The notes: a model not told the origin generated them from the sequence alone. Counted from the first letter of the stretch, positions 23,426 to 33,040 are shown. The stretch is 64,000 nt of DNA from Nonomuraea solani (GCF_900108335.1 NZ_FNVT01000004.1:784096-848095), one strand, 5' to 3'. Numbers and translations: made by a program.

Positions 23426-25036
23426 GTGGGACACGCAGAAGTAGGACATCTGACATACGTGCTGCCGGACGGGCGGCCGTTGCTCAACGACGTGTCCTTC
23501 CGGGTCGGCGACGGCGTCAAGGCGGCGCTCGTCGGGCCCAACGGGGCCGGCAAGACCACGCTCATGCGGCTGCTCGCCGGTGACCTCCAGCCCGTCGAGG
23601 GCAGTGTCGCCAGCTCGGGCGGGCTGGGCGTGATGCGGCAGTTCATCGGCAGTGTGCGCGACGGCAGCAACGTCCGCGACCTGCTGCTGGGCGTCGCGCC
23701 GCCGGCCGTGCGGCAGGCCGCCGCGCGGCTCGACGAGGCCGAGCTGGTCATGATGGAGCGCGACGACGAGAAGACGCAGATGCGTTACGCGCAGGCCATC
23801 AGCGACTACACCGACGCCGGTGGCTACGAGATCGAGGTGCTCTGGGACACCTGTACGGTGGCCGCGCTCGGCGTCTCCTTCGAACGCGTGAAATATCGCG
23901 ACGTGTCCACGTTGTCGGGCGGCGAGCAGAAACGGCTGGTCCTGGAGGCGCTGCTGCGCGGGCCCGACCAGACGCTGCTGCTCGACGAGCCCGACAACTA
24001 TCTCGACGTGCCCGGCAAGGAATGGCTGGAGCAGCAGCTCAGGGAGACGCCCAAGACCGTGTTGCTGGTCAGCCACGACCGCCAGCTCCTGGCGAACGCG
24101 GCCGACCGCATCATCACCGTCGAGTCCGGAAATATCTGGATTCATGGCGGCGGCTTCAGCACGTACGCCGAGGCTCGCAAAGCCCGCAACGAGCGCCTCG
24201 ACGAGTTGCGCAGGCGCTGGGATGAAGAGCACGCCAAGCTCAAGGCCCTGGTCAACATGCTCAAGAACAAGGCCCGCTACAACGACGGCATGGCCGCCGC
24301 CTACCACGCGGCCCAGACCCGGCTGCGCAAGTTCGAGGAGGCCGGGCCGCCGGAAGTGGCGCCGAACGACCAGAACATCAAGATGCGCCTGCGCGGCGGC
24401 CGCACCGGCAAGCGCGCGGTCATCTGCGAGGGGCTGGAGCTCACCGGTCTCATGCGCCCGTTCGACCTTGAGGTCTGGTACGGCGAGCGCGTCGCCGTGC
24501 TCGGCTCCAACGGCTCCGGCAAGTCCCACTTCCTGCGCCTGCTGGCGGACGAGCCGGTGACCCACGACGGCGTGGCCCGGCTGGGCGCCCGCGTGGTGCC
24601 GGGCCACTTCGCCCAGACCCACGCCCGCCCCGACCTGCTCGGCCGCACCCCGGTCGAGATCGTCATGACCGAGCACGCCCGGCTCAAGAACGAGGCCATG
24701 AAGATCCTGGCCCGCTACGAGCTGGCCGGGCTGATCGCCGAGCAGCGCTTCGACACGCTGTCGGGCGGCCAGCAGGCGCGGCTGCAGATCCTGCTGCTGG
24801 AGCTGTCCGGGGCCACGCTGCTGCTGCTCGACGAGCCGACCGACAACCTCGACCTGGCCAGCGCGGAGGCGCTCCAGACGGGCCTGGAGGCGTTCGACGG
24901 CACGGTGCTGGCGGTCACCCACGACCGCTGGTTCGCCGCCGACTTCGACCGCTACCTGGTCTTCGGCTCCGACGGCACGGTCTACGAGTCGCCCGACCCG
25001 GTCTGGGACGAGACCAGGGTCGTGCGGCCCCGTTAA
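23426..25036 (+). CDS. ABC-F family ATPase
   Basis: A 536-residue soluble protein with two ABC cassettes and no membrane helices. The first has Walker A GPNGAGKT (residues 37-44), signature LSGGEQ and LLLDEPDNYLD. A charged linker helix follows (RKARNERLDELRRRWDEEH). The second has Walker A GSNGSGKS, signature LSGGQQ and LLLDEPTDNLD. ABC-F proteins act on the ribosome, as antibiotic-protection or translation factors, rather than in transport. GTG 23426 (VGHAEVGHLTYVLPDGR) is chosen because related proteins begin here; an earlier in-frame start at 23390 adds unrelated residues. Whether it confers resistance cannot be read. Confidence 0.9.
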   Translation: MGHAEVGHLTYVLPDGRPLLNDVSFRVGDGVKAALVGPNGAGKTTLMRLLAGDLQPVEGSVASSGGLGVMRQFIGSVRDGSNVRDLLLGVAPPAVRQAAARLDEAELVMMERDDEKTQMRYAQAISDYTDAGGYEIEVLWDTCTVAALGVSFERVKYRDVSTLSGGEQKRLVLEALLRGPDQTLLLDEPDNYLDVPGKEWLEQQLRETPKTVLLVSHDRQLLANAADRIITVESGNIWIHGGGFSTYAEARKARNERLDELRRRWDEEHAKLKALVNMLKNKARYNDGMAAAYHAAQTRLRKFEEAGPPEVAPNDQNIKMRLRGGRTGKRAVICEGLELTGLMRPFDLEVWYGERVAVLGSNGSGKSHFLRLLADEPVTHDGVARLGARVVPGHFAQTHARPDLLGRTPVEIVMTEHARLKNEAMKILARYELAGLIAEQRFDTLSGGQQARLQILLLELSGATLLLLDEPTDNLDLASAEALQTGLEAFDGTVLAVTHDRWFAADFDRYLVFGSDGTVYESPDPVWDETRVVRPR

Positions 25037-25100
25037 AGACTTGGTAGGGCTGGCGCGTGTCCCACGCCAGCCGTGCCCATGTACGGGTTATCACGGCAAA

Positions 25101-25901
25101 GTGATCCCGCGTAGCCGAACCGTCAGCCTCCTCGCACTCGGGGCGATCTGCCTCTCCGGGTGCGCGAGCGAGGAACAACCGGTCCAAGAGCTCAAACCGC
25201 TCTCTCTCAAGGAACAAGCCTCGAACATCGTCAAGTCCGCCGACGGATACGCCGTCAACTGGGCGGGCGTGCTCAGCAACGCCAATCCGTGGCATTTCGG
25301 CGAGCATGTGGTGGCCACGATCGTCGGGCATGATGCCAAGGGCGCCGAGGTGGTCAGGATGGACCAGCCGCTCGACGCCGTGCCGCCGGGCGGCTCCCTG
25401 GCCTTCACCGGCCAGGCCAGCGCCACGGTGAAGCCGGCCAAGGTGACGATCCAGTACCGTCCCGCGCAGTGGCGCCCTGCGGCCAGGATCGCGTCGGCGT
25501 TCCAGGCGTTTCCCATTTCCCGTGTCCAGACAATGCGCCAAAAAGACCACACATACCTTATTACGGGATATGTCGATAATCCGTACCAAATATCGGCGAG
25601 CAGCCTTGTGGTGAACGCGTTGTTGCGCGACAAAGCGGGCAAACTCATTGGCGGCGGTAGCACGTTCGTGGACGACGTCAAAGCGGGCAAGCCACCGCGC
25701 TTCATCCTCACGGTGAGCGGCCTGCCGGCCGCCGCCACGGTCGCCAAGACCGAGATCACGGCCAGGACCTGGGGCTCCACCGGGCGTCCCTTCGAGGATC
25801 TGGCCCTCGCCGGCGCCGTGCCCGTGCACACCGTCAAGCCGACGTCCGAGCCGTTCGCGGTGGACCGCAGCACTCAGGTCATATCCGAGCACAAGCAATA
25901 A
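25101..25901 (+). CDS. Lipoprotein of unknown function
   Basis: A 266-residue exported lipoprotein with a clear signal (VIPRSRTVSLLALGAIC) and lipobox LSGC. The body is beta-rich, with segments such as VNWAGVLSNANPWHFGEHVVATIVG and YLITGYVDNPYQISASSLVVNALL. It suggests two FxLYD-like or immunoglobulin-like domains. GTG 25101 is chosen over upstream starts because it places the signal peptide at the N-terminus. The region 25500-25620 is locally AT-richer than its surroundings. No family was recognised. Confidence 0.75.
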   Translation: MIPRSRTVSLLALGAICLSGCASEEQPVQELKPLSLKEQASNIVKSADGYAVNWAGVLSNANPWHFGEHVVATIVGHDAKGAEVVRMDQPLDAVPPGGSLAFTGQASATVKPAKVTIQYRPAQWRPAARIASAFQAFPISRVQTMRQKDHTYLITGYVDNPYQISASSLVVNALLRDKAGKLIGGGSTFVDDVKAGKPPRFILTVSGLPAAATVAKTEITARTWGSTGRPFEDLALAGAVPVHTVKPTSEPFAVDRSTQVISEHKQ

Positions 25902-25998
25902 ATCAGCCCTATTATTCGTACGCGATAGAGAGACCAACTCATGCCATCGGCGCGGAAACGGTAGAACTACAAGTTACCGATCCATTACCCTCGGTCAC

Positions 25999-27432
25999 AT
26001 GAATGACCGCGTCCTGGTCGATGCACTCCGCGCCCGTGATCCAGGCGCCCTCGCCGCGCTTTATGACACGTACGCGGAGAGCGTCTACCGCTATTGCTGG
26101 TCCCTTCTCCTCAGCGACGACAGCGCCCAGGTGGCGCTGCGCGACACGCTGATCGCCGCCGAGGCGCACGCGGGCGCGCTGGCCGACGCCGACCGGCTCC
26201 GCACCTGGCTCTACGCGCTGGCCCGCGCCGAGTGCCTGCGCCGCCGGGCCGCCGCACCGCCCGGCGCCGCGGAGGCCCTGGCCGAGGCGCCCCCGCTCGA
26301 CGACCCCGCCGACGCCGACCTGCGCGTCATGGCGTGGCACGCCGTGCGGAGCCTGCCCATCGGCGCCCGCGAGGTCCTCGAACTCGTCCACCGGCACGAG
26401 CTGACCGTCGCCGAGCTGGCCCAGGTGCTCGCCGTCCCGGCGCGGCAGGTGGAGCAGGTCCTGGAGGAGGCCCGCGAGCGGCTGGGCGACGCGATCACCG
26501 CCGAGGTGCTGGCCGGGAAGGCGTCCTACGACTGCCCGCAACGGGCCCGCATCCTGGCCGGGTTCGCCGGGGAGCTGACCTCGGAGATGCGCGAGCACCT
26601 GGTCAGGCACGTGGCGCGGTGTGAGGTCTGCACGCCGCACCGCTCCCGCCAGGTGTCGGCCGCCAAGATCTTCGAGCTGCTGCCCGTGGCCGCGCTGCCC
26701 GACTCGCTGCGCATCAGGGTGATGAGCTGCTTCATCGACCCGGAGCTGCTGCCCTACCGCCGTTACGTCGCCAGGCGTACGAGTGCCCTGGGCGCCGCCG
26801 GGTTTCCCGTTCGCGCGGAGAAACAGGTTCGAAGGTGGGCTCAGGCGCTGGCGGGCGCGCTGGCGGCGGTCGCGGCCGTGGTGGCGATAGCAGTGATCTT
26901 CGATCAGATCGGGAGGGAGAACGGTGGTCTCTCTGGGGTGGCGACAGCCGCGTTTCCCGCGACGGGCGAACCGCCCGGCATCCGCCTGCCCTGGCAGGCC
27001 GATCCACAGGACGTTCCGTTGACCGTGGAGCCCATTCTCGACAGCACGGCGACGCATCCCATCGGGGTGACCGGCTCGCCGACGGCCGCGCCGCCTCCCG
27101 CCGTACCGTCCCAGGCCGCCGACCAGCCCGCGGCCCCACGCTCTGACCCTCCCTCCGCCCGGCCATCGGGCCGGCCCGCCGGCCGGCCCGTTCCGGCCGG
27201 TGACCCGCCGCTCTCGCACGACCCCGAGCAGCCCGATCACCCCGACCATCCCGAGCCGGAGCCCGAGCCGCCGGCCGAGGAACCCCCTTCGGCCACCCCT
27301 TCCCCGACCCCCACGCCCTCACAAACCCCCACGCAAACCCCCACGCAAACCCCCACGCCGACCGCCACGCCCACCGAGCGGGCCACGCCCACCCCCACGG
27401 AGGAGCCCTCGTCCACTCCGTCGGATCCCTGA
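25999..27432 (+). CDS. Membrane-anchored sigma-70-like protein fused to an anti-sigma-like zinc finger
   Basis: A 477-residue mosaic. Residues 5-80 resemble ECF sigma region 2 (DPGALAALYDTYAESVYRYCWSLL). Residues 105-165 resemble region 4 (LPIGAREVLELVHRHELTVAELAQVL). Residues 198-212 carry an H-x3-C-x2-C zinc-finger pattern (His204, Cys208, Cys211) like that of ZAS anti-sigma factors. One transmembrane helix spans 281-301. The remainder, outside the membrane, is Pro/Thr-rich, ending in PTQTPTQTPT repeats. The sigma-like part would therefore be tethered to the membrane and joined to its own inhibitor-like module. Region 2 lacks several conserved DNA-melting aromatics, so it may act only as a sensor. 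Confidence 0.75.
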   Translation: MNDRVLVDALRARDPGALAALYDTYAESVYRYCWSLLLSDDSAQVALRDTLIAAEAHAGALADADRLRTWLYALARAECLRRRAAAPPGAAEALAEAPPLDDPADADLRVMAWHAVRSLPIGAREVLELVHRHELTVAELAQVLAVPARQVEQVLEEARERLGDAITAEVLAGKASYDCPQRARILAGFAGELTSEMREHLVRHVARCEVCTPHRSRQVSAAKIFELLPVAALPDSLRIRVMSCFIDPELLPYRRYVARRTSALGAAGFPVRAEKQVRRWAQALAGALAAVAAVVAIAVIFDQIGRENGGLSGVATAAFPATGEPPGIRLPWQADPQDVPLTVEPILDSTATHPIGVTGSPTAAPPPAVPSQAADQPAAPRSDPPSARPSGRPAGRPVPAGDPPLSHDPEQPDHPDHPEPEPEPPAEEPPSATPSPTPTPSQTPTQTPTQTPTPTATPTERATPTPTEEPSSTPSDP

Positions 27433-27507
27433 ACGGCCGACTACGTTACGTAAGTGAATTACCGGGAACCGTGTGCATAGAGTGACTATCGGTTTCCGGG
27501 GGGACCT

Positions 27508-28611
27508 ATGCGCGCATTTCGGGCCGGGCTCCTCGTGGGCTGCCTGCTCGTCGCCCTGTGCCCGCCGGTCGAGGCCGACCCGCACCCGTCCTCGCACGAC
27601 GTCGAAGAGGCCCGCGAGGCCGTACGGGACCGGTCGAAGCGGTTGGGCAAGGCGAACGCCGACCTGGCCACGGCCCAGTCACGGCTCGACCAGCTCGCGG
27701 CCGAGGTGGAGCGGCTGGTGGAGGCGTACAACGGGGAGGTCGTCCGGCTGCGTCAAGCCGAGCAGGCGCACGCGCTGGCACAGACCCGGCTGGCGGCGGC
27801 CGACGTGGAGGTGGAGCGCGCCCGGCAGGGCGTGGCGCTGATGGCGGCCGAGAGCTACATCGGGCTGTCGCCGATGAAGCCGATCGTCGGCATGATCATC
27901 GACGATGGCGGCGTGGACGGGTTCCTGCACCGGGCGGGCACGCTCGGGCATCTGAGGAACGAGCGGTCGGCCGTCCTCGCCAGGATGCGCGACGCCCAGG
28001 AGGTCGCGTCCATCATGCGTACGCAGGCCGCGGGCGCCTACGCGGCCCGGCAGTCGGCCTCGGAACGCGCCCGCCAGGCCAAGCTCGCCGCCGAGGCCGC
28101 GGTCGCCGGCCAGCGGCGTGACACCCAAGAGCTACGGGCCCGTACGCGGAGCCTCCAGCGCCGGGTGGACGCCGCCCGCAGCCGCGCGGAGCTGCTGGCC
28201 AGGCGGCGGAACGCGGCGCTGGCCGGGCTGGTCACCGGCGGCTCGTCGATGGGCGACATGGCCGCGAACTGGGCGCTCACCCAGCTCGGCAAGCCGTACG
28301 TGTGGGCGGCCGACGGCCCCGAGACCTTCGACTGCTCGGGGCTGACGATGCGGGCCTGGGAGAAGGCGGGCGTACGCCTCGACCACTGGACGGGCACCCA
28401 GTGGACCTCGGGCCCGCACGTGCCGCTTGACCAGCTTCGCCGCGGCGACCTGCTCTTCTTTGCCCACGTCACCGCCGACCCGTCGACGATCCACCACGTC
28501 GGCATGTACGTGGGGCGGGGCCAGATGGTGCACGCGCCGCAGACCGGCGACGTGGTGCGGGTCGCCTCGATCTGGCGCGGGGACCTGGTGGGCGCCACCA
28601 GGCCCCGCTAG
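27508..28611 (+). CDS. Secreted NlpC/P60 endopeptidase with coiled-coil domain
   Basis: A 367-residue exported cell-wall hydrolase. The signal peptide (MRAFRAGLLVGCLLVALC) is followed by a long coiled coil (residues 30-230). The C-terminal NlpC/P60 domain has catalytic Cys276 (TFDCSGLTM), His in IHHVGMYVG and a third residue in HAPQTG. Such enzymes cut the peptide stem of peptidoglycan, and the coiled coil usually controls access. The organisation parallels the second NlpC/P60 gene at 57 kb, but this one has no c-di-AMP riboswitch in its 75-base leader. The convergent ppa gene lies 7 bases beyond the stop. Confidence 0.92.
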   Translation: MRAFRAGLLVGCLLVALCPPVEADPHPSSHDVEEAREAVRDRSKRLGKANADLATAQSRLDQLAAEVERLVEAYNGEVVRLRQAEQAHALAQTRLAAADVEVERARQGVALMAAESYIGLSPMKPIVGMIIDDGGVDGFLHRAGTLGHLRNERSAVLARMRDAQEVASIMRTQAAGAYAARQSASERARQAKLAAEAAVAGQRRDTQELRARTRSLQRRVDAARSRAELLARRRNAALAGLVTGGSSMGDMAANWALTQLGKPYVWAADGPETFDCSGLTMRAWEKAGVRLDHWTGTQWTSGPHVPLDQLRRGDLLFFAHVTADPSTIHHVGMYVGRGQMVHAPQTGDVVRVASIWRGDLVGATRPR

Positions 28612-28618
28612 AGGCGAC

Positions 28619-29110
28619 TCAGTGGTGGCCCTCGTCCTTGGCCCGGCGGAAGGAGCGCTCGATCTCGGCCTCGGCCTCGATGCGCCCGACCCAGTTGGCG
28701 CCCTCGACGGACTTACCGGGCTCAAGGTCCTTGTAGACCTCGAAGAAGTGCTGGATCTCCAGCCGGTCGAACTCCGACACGTGATGGATGTCCTGAATGT
28801 GGTGCATTCGCGGGTCGGTGGACGGCACACAGAGCACCTTGTCGTCCCCGCCCTTCTCGTCGGTCATCCGGAACATCCCCACCGCCCGGCACGTGATGTA
28901 GCAACCGGGGAACGTCGGCTCCTGCAGCAACACCAGCGCGTCCAGCGGGTCGCCGTCCTCACCGAGCGTGTGCTCGATGAAGCCGTAGTCGGCGGGGTAC
29001 TGCGTGGAGGTGAACAGGAGCCGGTCAAGCCTGATCTTCCCGGTCTCGTGATCCACTTCGTATTTGTTCCGTTGCCCCTTGGGAATCTCAACGACAACGT
29101 CGAACTCCAC
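28619..29110 (-). CDS. ppa: Inorganic pyrophosphatase
   Basis: A 163-residue family I soluble pyrophosphatase that hydrolyses PPi to two phosphates in the cytosol. Motifs are EIPKGQRNKYE near the N-terminus, YPADYGFIEHT, DGDPLDALVL with the metal-binding Asp residues, and a C-terminal HFFEVYKDLEPGK. GTG 29110 has GGAGGAA eight bases upstream; a longer reading frame extends upstream but does not resemble the family. It is divergent from the PBP4-type gene, a pairing common in actinobacteria. Confidence 0.95.
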   Translation of the reverse strand: MEFDVVVEIPKGQRNKYEVDHETGKIRLDRLLFTSTQYPADYGFIEHTLGEDGDPLDALVLLQEPTFPGCYITCRAVGMFRMTDEKGGDDKVLCVPSTDPRMHHIQDIHHVSEFDRLEIQHFFEVYKDLEPGKSVEGANWVGRIEAEAEIERSFRRAKDEGHH

Positions 29111-29195
29111 CGCGGTTCCTCCGCTCAGGCCCCCGGGCACCCCCGGCTGGGCGTTAATGTCTCGTAGGCGAACACATGGAGAGAGGGCAGGCGAC

Positions 29196-30617
29196 GTGGC
29201 GCGGCACGACCGGTGGGTGATGCTGACCACTCTCGCCGTGCTCCAAGCCCTGACGATCGTCACCGGCGTTTACGCGATGACCACCGACTTCAGCCTGGGC
29301 GCACTGACGAGCGGGTCTTCACCGACCAAGCCGACGGCGTCCCCGGCGGAAGGATCTTCCCCCGTCCCCGTGGTCACCTCGGGACCTGTGCTGGCCCAGC
29401 TGTCGGCGAAGTCAGGAGACGGACCTCTCCCGACTAAGGGTACTTTGACGCGGCAGCTCACCAGCGCCCTGGGTGACAAAGCGCTGGGTTCCCGGGTGGG
29501 AGCCGTCGTCATCGACACCGTCACGGGGGAGCAGCTCTTCGCCGCCAACCCCGACCTCGGCATCACGCCCGCCTCCACCACCAAGATCGTCACCTGCGCC
29601 GCCGCCCTGTCCTCTCTCGGGCCTGACGCCCGGCTGTCCACCAGGGCCGTCCAGGGGGCCAAGCCGGGCACCGTCGTCCTCGTCGGGGGCGGTGATCCCT
29701 TCCTGGCCGGGCCGTCGGCGAAGGTGACCTACCCGAAGCAGGCCTCGCTGGCCACGCTCGCGGCCCGCACCGCCGCCACCCTCAAGGCCCAGGGCGTGCG
29801 CAAGGTCACGTTGTCGTACGACAGTTCCCTGTTCACCGGCGCCACCAAGGCCCCCGGCTGGAAGACCAACTACATCCCCGACGGGGAGGTGGCGCCCACC
29901 TACGCCCTGACCATGGACGAAGGCCGCCAGAACCCTCCTGCCCGGAGCCCCCGCGTCGCCAACCCGCCCCAATTCGCCGCGGCCGCCTTCGCCAGGCTGC
30001 TCGCCAGGCAGGGCATCGGGGTCTCGAAGTCCATCCGCCCCGCCAAGGCCGCCGCCGGCGCCGCCGAACTGGGCAAGGTGGACTCGGCGCCTCTTTTCTC
30101 GCTCGTCGAGCACACGCTCACGGCCAGCGACAACGACCTCGCCGAGGCGCTGCTCAGGCACGTGGCCATCAAGGAGGGGCAGCCGGCGACGTACGAGGGC
30201 GGGGCCAAGGCCGTGATCGCCGTGCTGCAGCGGCTGGGCGTCGGCCAGAACATCGCGCTCTCCGACGGCAGCGGCCTGTCCATCCGCAACCGCATCAGCC
30301 CGAACGCCCTGGCCAAGATCCTCGCCATGTCCGGCTCCGCCGGCCACCCCGACCTGCACGCGATCGCCTCGGGCATGCCGATCGCGGGCTTCTCCGGCAC
30401 GCTGGGCAACGGCCGCCGCTTCACCGGCGCCGACAGCAAAGACCAGGTGGGTCTCGTACGCGCCAAGACCGGCACCCTCAACAACATCAACACGCTGGCC
30501 GGGATGGCCACCACGAAGGACGGGCGGCTGGTGACGTTCGCCTTCCTGGCCGACCGGGTTCCCGCCAACGCCGAACCCGTACTCGACCGGCTCGCGGCCA
30601 CGGTCGCGCGTTCCTGA
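29196..30617 (+). CDS. dacB: D-alanyl-D-alanine carboxypeptidase/endopeptidase (PBP4 type)
   Basis: A 473-residue class C penicillin-binding protein of the S13 family. An N-terminal membrane segment (WVMLTTLAVLQALTIVTGVY) anchors or exports it. Active-site motifs are S-T-T-K (Ser127 to Lys130, in PASTTKIVTC), S-D-N (TASDNDLAEALL) and K-T-G (RAKTGTLNN). It removes terminal D-Ala or cuts peptide cross-links in peptidoglycan. GTG 29196 is preferred; ATG 29157 lacks a ribosome site. In actinobacteria this gene usually lies, as here, upstream of the F420-associated metalloprotease, tilS and hpt. Confidence 0.93.
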   Translation: MARHDRWVMLTTLAVLQALTIVTGVYAMTTDFSLGALTSGSSPTKPTASPAEGSSPVPVVTSGPVLAQLSAKSGDGPLPTKGTLTRQLTSALGDKALGSRVGAVVIDTVTGEQLFAANPDLGITPASTTKIVTCAAALSSLGPDARLSTRAVQGAKPGTVVLVGGGDPFLAGPSAKVTYPKQASLATLAARTAATLKAQGVRKVTLSYDSSLFTGATKAPGWKTNYIPDGEVAPTYALTMDEGRQNPPARSPRVANPPQFAAAAFARLLARQGIGVSKSIRPAKAAAGAAELGKVDSAPLFSLVEHTLTASDNDLAEALLRHVAIKEGQPATYEGGAKAVIAVLQRLGVGQNIALSDGSGLSIRNRISPNALAKILAMSGSAGHPDLHAIASGMPIAGFSGTLGNGRRFTGADSKDQVGLVRAKTGTLNNINTLAGMATTKDGRLVTFAFLADRVPANAEPVLDRLAATVARS

Positions 30618-30663
30618 CGCCGCTCCTTCGCAGCCTCCACCAGAACCACGTACGGTGGACGGT

Positions 30664-31740
30664 ATGCAGGTGATCGACTGGGATCTGGCCGTCACGACCG
30701 GTACGCGCCTGGTGCGCCCCGGTCCTCAGGTGAGCCGGGAGGAGGCCAGGCAGGCCGTCACCGAGCTCCGCACCTTGTCCCGCGAGGCCGAGGGCCACGT
30801 GCGCGACTTCACCAAGATCCACACAGAGACCGCGCCGCAACCCGCGACCATCGTGGACCGGCCCGGCTGGATCAAGGCGAACGTCGAGGGCTTCCGCGTG
30901 GTGCTCGAACCGCTGACGCAGCGCATGGGGAGCGGCCCCAACCCGCCTCCCGCCATCGTCACGGCCGTGGGCTCCCGCATCACGGGCGTCGAGGTCGGGG
31001 CCGTACTCGCCTTCCTCGCTTCGCGCGTACTGGGGCAGTACGAGCTGTTCCTCCCCCCTGACCCCACGGGCCAGGAGGCCGCCGGGCGGCTGACGCTCGT
31101 CGCGCCCAACATCGTCCACGCCGAACGCGAGATGGGCGTCGACCCGCACGACTTCCGCCTGTGGGTCTGCCTCCACGAGGAGACGCACCGGGTCCAGTTC
31201 ACGGGCGTGCCGTGGCTGCGCGAATACGTGCGCTCGCAGATGACCGAGTTCCTCCTCGCCTCCGACCTCGACCTCCCGACCGTGCTCGAACGCCTCCGCA
31301 CCGCCGCCGACACGGTGGCCGACGTGGTGCGCGGCGGCGAGGGCAACCTCATCGACGCCATCCAGTCGCCCGCCCAGAAGGAGATCCTCGACCGCCTGAC
31401 CGCCGTGATGACCCTCGTCGAGGGCCACGGCGACTTCGTCATGGACGCGGTCGGGCCGTCGGTGGTGCCGTCGGTGGCCGACATCCGCAACAAGTTCTCC
31501 CAGCGCCGCGAGGGCGGCTCCCGCCTCGACCGCACGGTCCGGCGGCTGCTGGGCATCGAGGTCAAGATGAAGCAGTACGCGGAGGGCTCGGCCTTCGTCC
31601 GCAAGGTCGTGGACCGGGTGGGGATGGACGGCTTCAACAAGATCTGGACCTCCCCGGAGACCCTGCCCACCACCCAGGAGATCGCCGACCCGGACGCCTG
31701 GATCAGCCGCGTCATCGGCACCCCGGCCCTCCCGGCCTGA
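30664..31740 (+). CDS. Zinc-dependent metalloprotease-like protein (coenzyme F420-associated family)
   Basis: A 358-residue protein of the family annotated as zinc-dependent metalloprotease / coenzyme F420 biosynthesis-associated. The zincin motif is HEETH in VCLHEETHRVQF, with a later Glu in LVEGHGDFVMD. There is no signal peptide. ATG 30664 (MQVIDWDLAV) is chosen over GTG 30655. The family is found in F420-producing actinobacteria, but its substrate is not established. It lies between dacB and tilS, its conserved position. A strong hairpin follows its stop. Confidence 0.85.
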   Translation: MQVIDWDLAVTTGTRLVRPGPQVSREEARQAVTELRTLSREAEGHVRDFTKIHTETAPQPATIVDRPGWIKANVEGFRVVLEPLTQRMGSGPNPPPAIVTAVGSRITGVEVGAVLAFLASRVLGQYELFLPPDPTGQEAAGRLTLVAPNIVHAEREMGVDPHDFRLWVCLHEETHRVQFTGVPWLREYVRSQMTEFLLASDLDLPTVLERLRTAADTVADVVRGGEGNLIDAIQSPAQKEILDRLTAVMTLVEGHGDFVMDAVGPSVVPSVADIRNKFSQRREGGSRLDRTVRRLLGIEVKMKQYAEGSAFVRKVVDRVGMDGFNKIWTSPETLPTTQEIADPDAWISRVIGTPALPA

Positions 31741-31748
31741 CCACCCAC

Positions 31749-31783
31749 GCCCTTCCTCCGGTTTACCGGGCGGGAGGAAGGGC
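31749..31783 (+). terminator. Hairpin terminator after the metalloprotease gene
   Basis: A perfect 11-bp stem, GCCCTTCCTCC (31749-31759) with GGAGGAAGGGC (31773-31783), has a 13-base loop and starts 8 bases past the stop. No T tract follows. Confidence 0.6.
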
Positions 31784-32035
31784 CCCGGCACCACCACCAC
31801 GAGAGGCCCGCGCTGCCGGCACGGGCAGCCCACCCGACAGCACGCCAGGCACATGGAGCGCCGCTCTCCCCGGCCACCACTTCGGCTCCGACAGGGCGCC
31901 GGCCGCGAGAGGGGCGCAGGTAGGACGCCGCCTCTCCAAACGCCGCGTCGGCGGGACATGGTGCGGCCCGGCCCGGCATTCGTGCACGCCCCCGGCCACC
32001 CGACCACCCCCGACCACCCCCGGGCACCCGCGACA
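31784..32035. other. Intergenic region before tilS
   Basis: About 250 bases of very GC-rich sequence with no supported gene. Frames here are open only because of composition. The stretch just before tilS is C-rich (repeated CGACCACCCC at 32000-32020), and no good ribosome site precedes the tilS ATG. Confidence 0.5.
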
Positions 32036-33040
32036 ATGGCTGTTGTGGGCCCACATCCAGCCGTAGCCGACGTTCGCAGGGCGGTGCGTGAGGCGCTGGC
32101 CGACATCGAAGGGGGCGCGCTGGTTCTCGTCGCCTGCAGTGGCGGGGCCGACTCCCTGGCGCTGGCGGCCGCCCTGGCGTTCGTGGCCCCCCGGGCCGGG
32201 CTGAAAGCAGGGCTGGTCACCGTTGATCACCAGCTCCAGCCCGGTTCCGCCGAGCGGGCCCGGACGGTCGCCGACCTGGCGGCGCGCGAGCTGAAGCTCA
32301 CCCCGGCCGAAGTGCTCACCGTCACCGTGGGCACCGAGGGCGGTCCCGAGGCGGCGGCCAGGGAGGCCCGCTATGCGGCACTGGCCGAGGCCGCCGACCG
32401 GCTCCAGGCGGCGACCGTGCTGCTCGGCCACACCAGGGACGACCAGGCGGAGACCGTGCTCCTGGGTCTGGCCAGGGGCAGCGGGGTGCGCTCCCTCTCC
32501 GGCATGGCCGCGACGACAGGCCGCTACCGCCGCCCCCTCCTAGACCTGCCCAGGGCCACCACCGTGGCCGCCTGCCAGGCCCAGCGGCTCACCCCCTGGG
32601 ACGACCCGCACAACGAGGACCCCCGCTACACCAGAGTCCGCGTACGAAGGAAGATCCTGCCCACCCTGGAGGAGGAACTCGGGCCAGGAGTGGCCGAGGC
32701 GCTCGCCAGGACCGCGAGAATGGCGCGCGAAGACGCGGACGCGCTCGATGAGTGGGCCGAAACGGCGTACCGAAATTGCGCTCTAAGCGATATTGACGGC
32801 GCGGTGAAGCTGGCCGTGACCGACGTGGAGAAGCTACCGGACGCCGTCAGGCGAAGAGTGCTGCGCCGCGCCGCAATCGCCGCCGGAGCACCCTCCGGAG
32901 CCCTTTCCGCGACCCACGTGCTGGCCGTGGACCGGCTGGTCACACGGTGGCACGGGCAGAAAGCCGTCGATCTGCCCGGGGGTCTGTCCGCTGTCCGGCG
33001 ATATGGCACGCTGATACTCGCCATCAGTCCCATCCCGTAA
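32036..33040 (+). CDS. tilS: tRNA(Ile)-lysidine synthetase
   Basis: A 334-residue N-type ATP pyrophosphatase that converts C34 of tRNA-Ile(CAU) to lysidine. The PP-loop is SGGADS (residues 35-40). Further family motifs are VTVDHQLQPGS, GHTRDDQAETVLLGLARGSG and a following GM..RPLLDL segment. The basic C-terminal region is short, as in other actinobacterial TilS proteins. ATG 32036 is used because upstream codons do not match the family. The hpt gene begins 10 bases after the stop, the usual tilS-hpt-ftsH order. Confidence 0.94.
   Translation: MAVVGPHPAVADVRRAVREALADIEGGALVLVACSGGADSLALAAALAFVAPRAGLKAGLVTVDHQLQPGSAERARTVADLAARELKLTPAEVLTVTVGTEGGPEAAAREARYAALAEAADRLQAATVLLGHTRDDQAETVLLGLARGSGVRSLSGMAATTGRYRRPLLDLPRATTVAACQAQRLTPWDDPHNEDPRYTRVRVRRKILPTLEEELGPGVAEALARTARMAREDADALDEWAETAYRNCALSDIDGAVKLAVTDVEKLPDAVRRRVLRRAAIAAGAPSGALSATHVLAVDRLVTRWHGQKAVDLPGGLSAVRRYGTLILAISPIP

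Noticed and set aside
32000..32035. C-rich repeats before tilS as a regulatory array
   Set aside because: Only two or three imperfect CGACCACCCC units; composition explains them.
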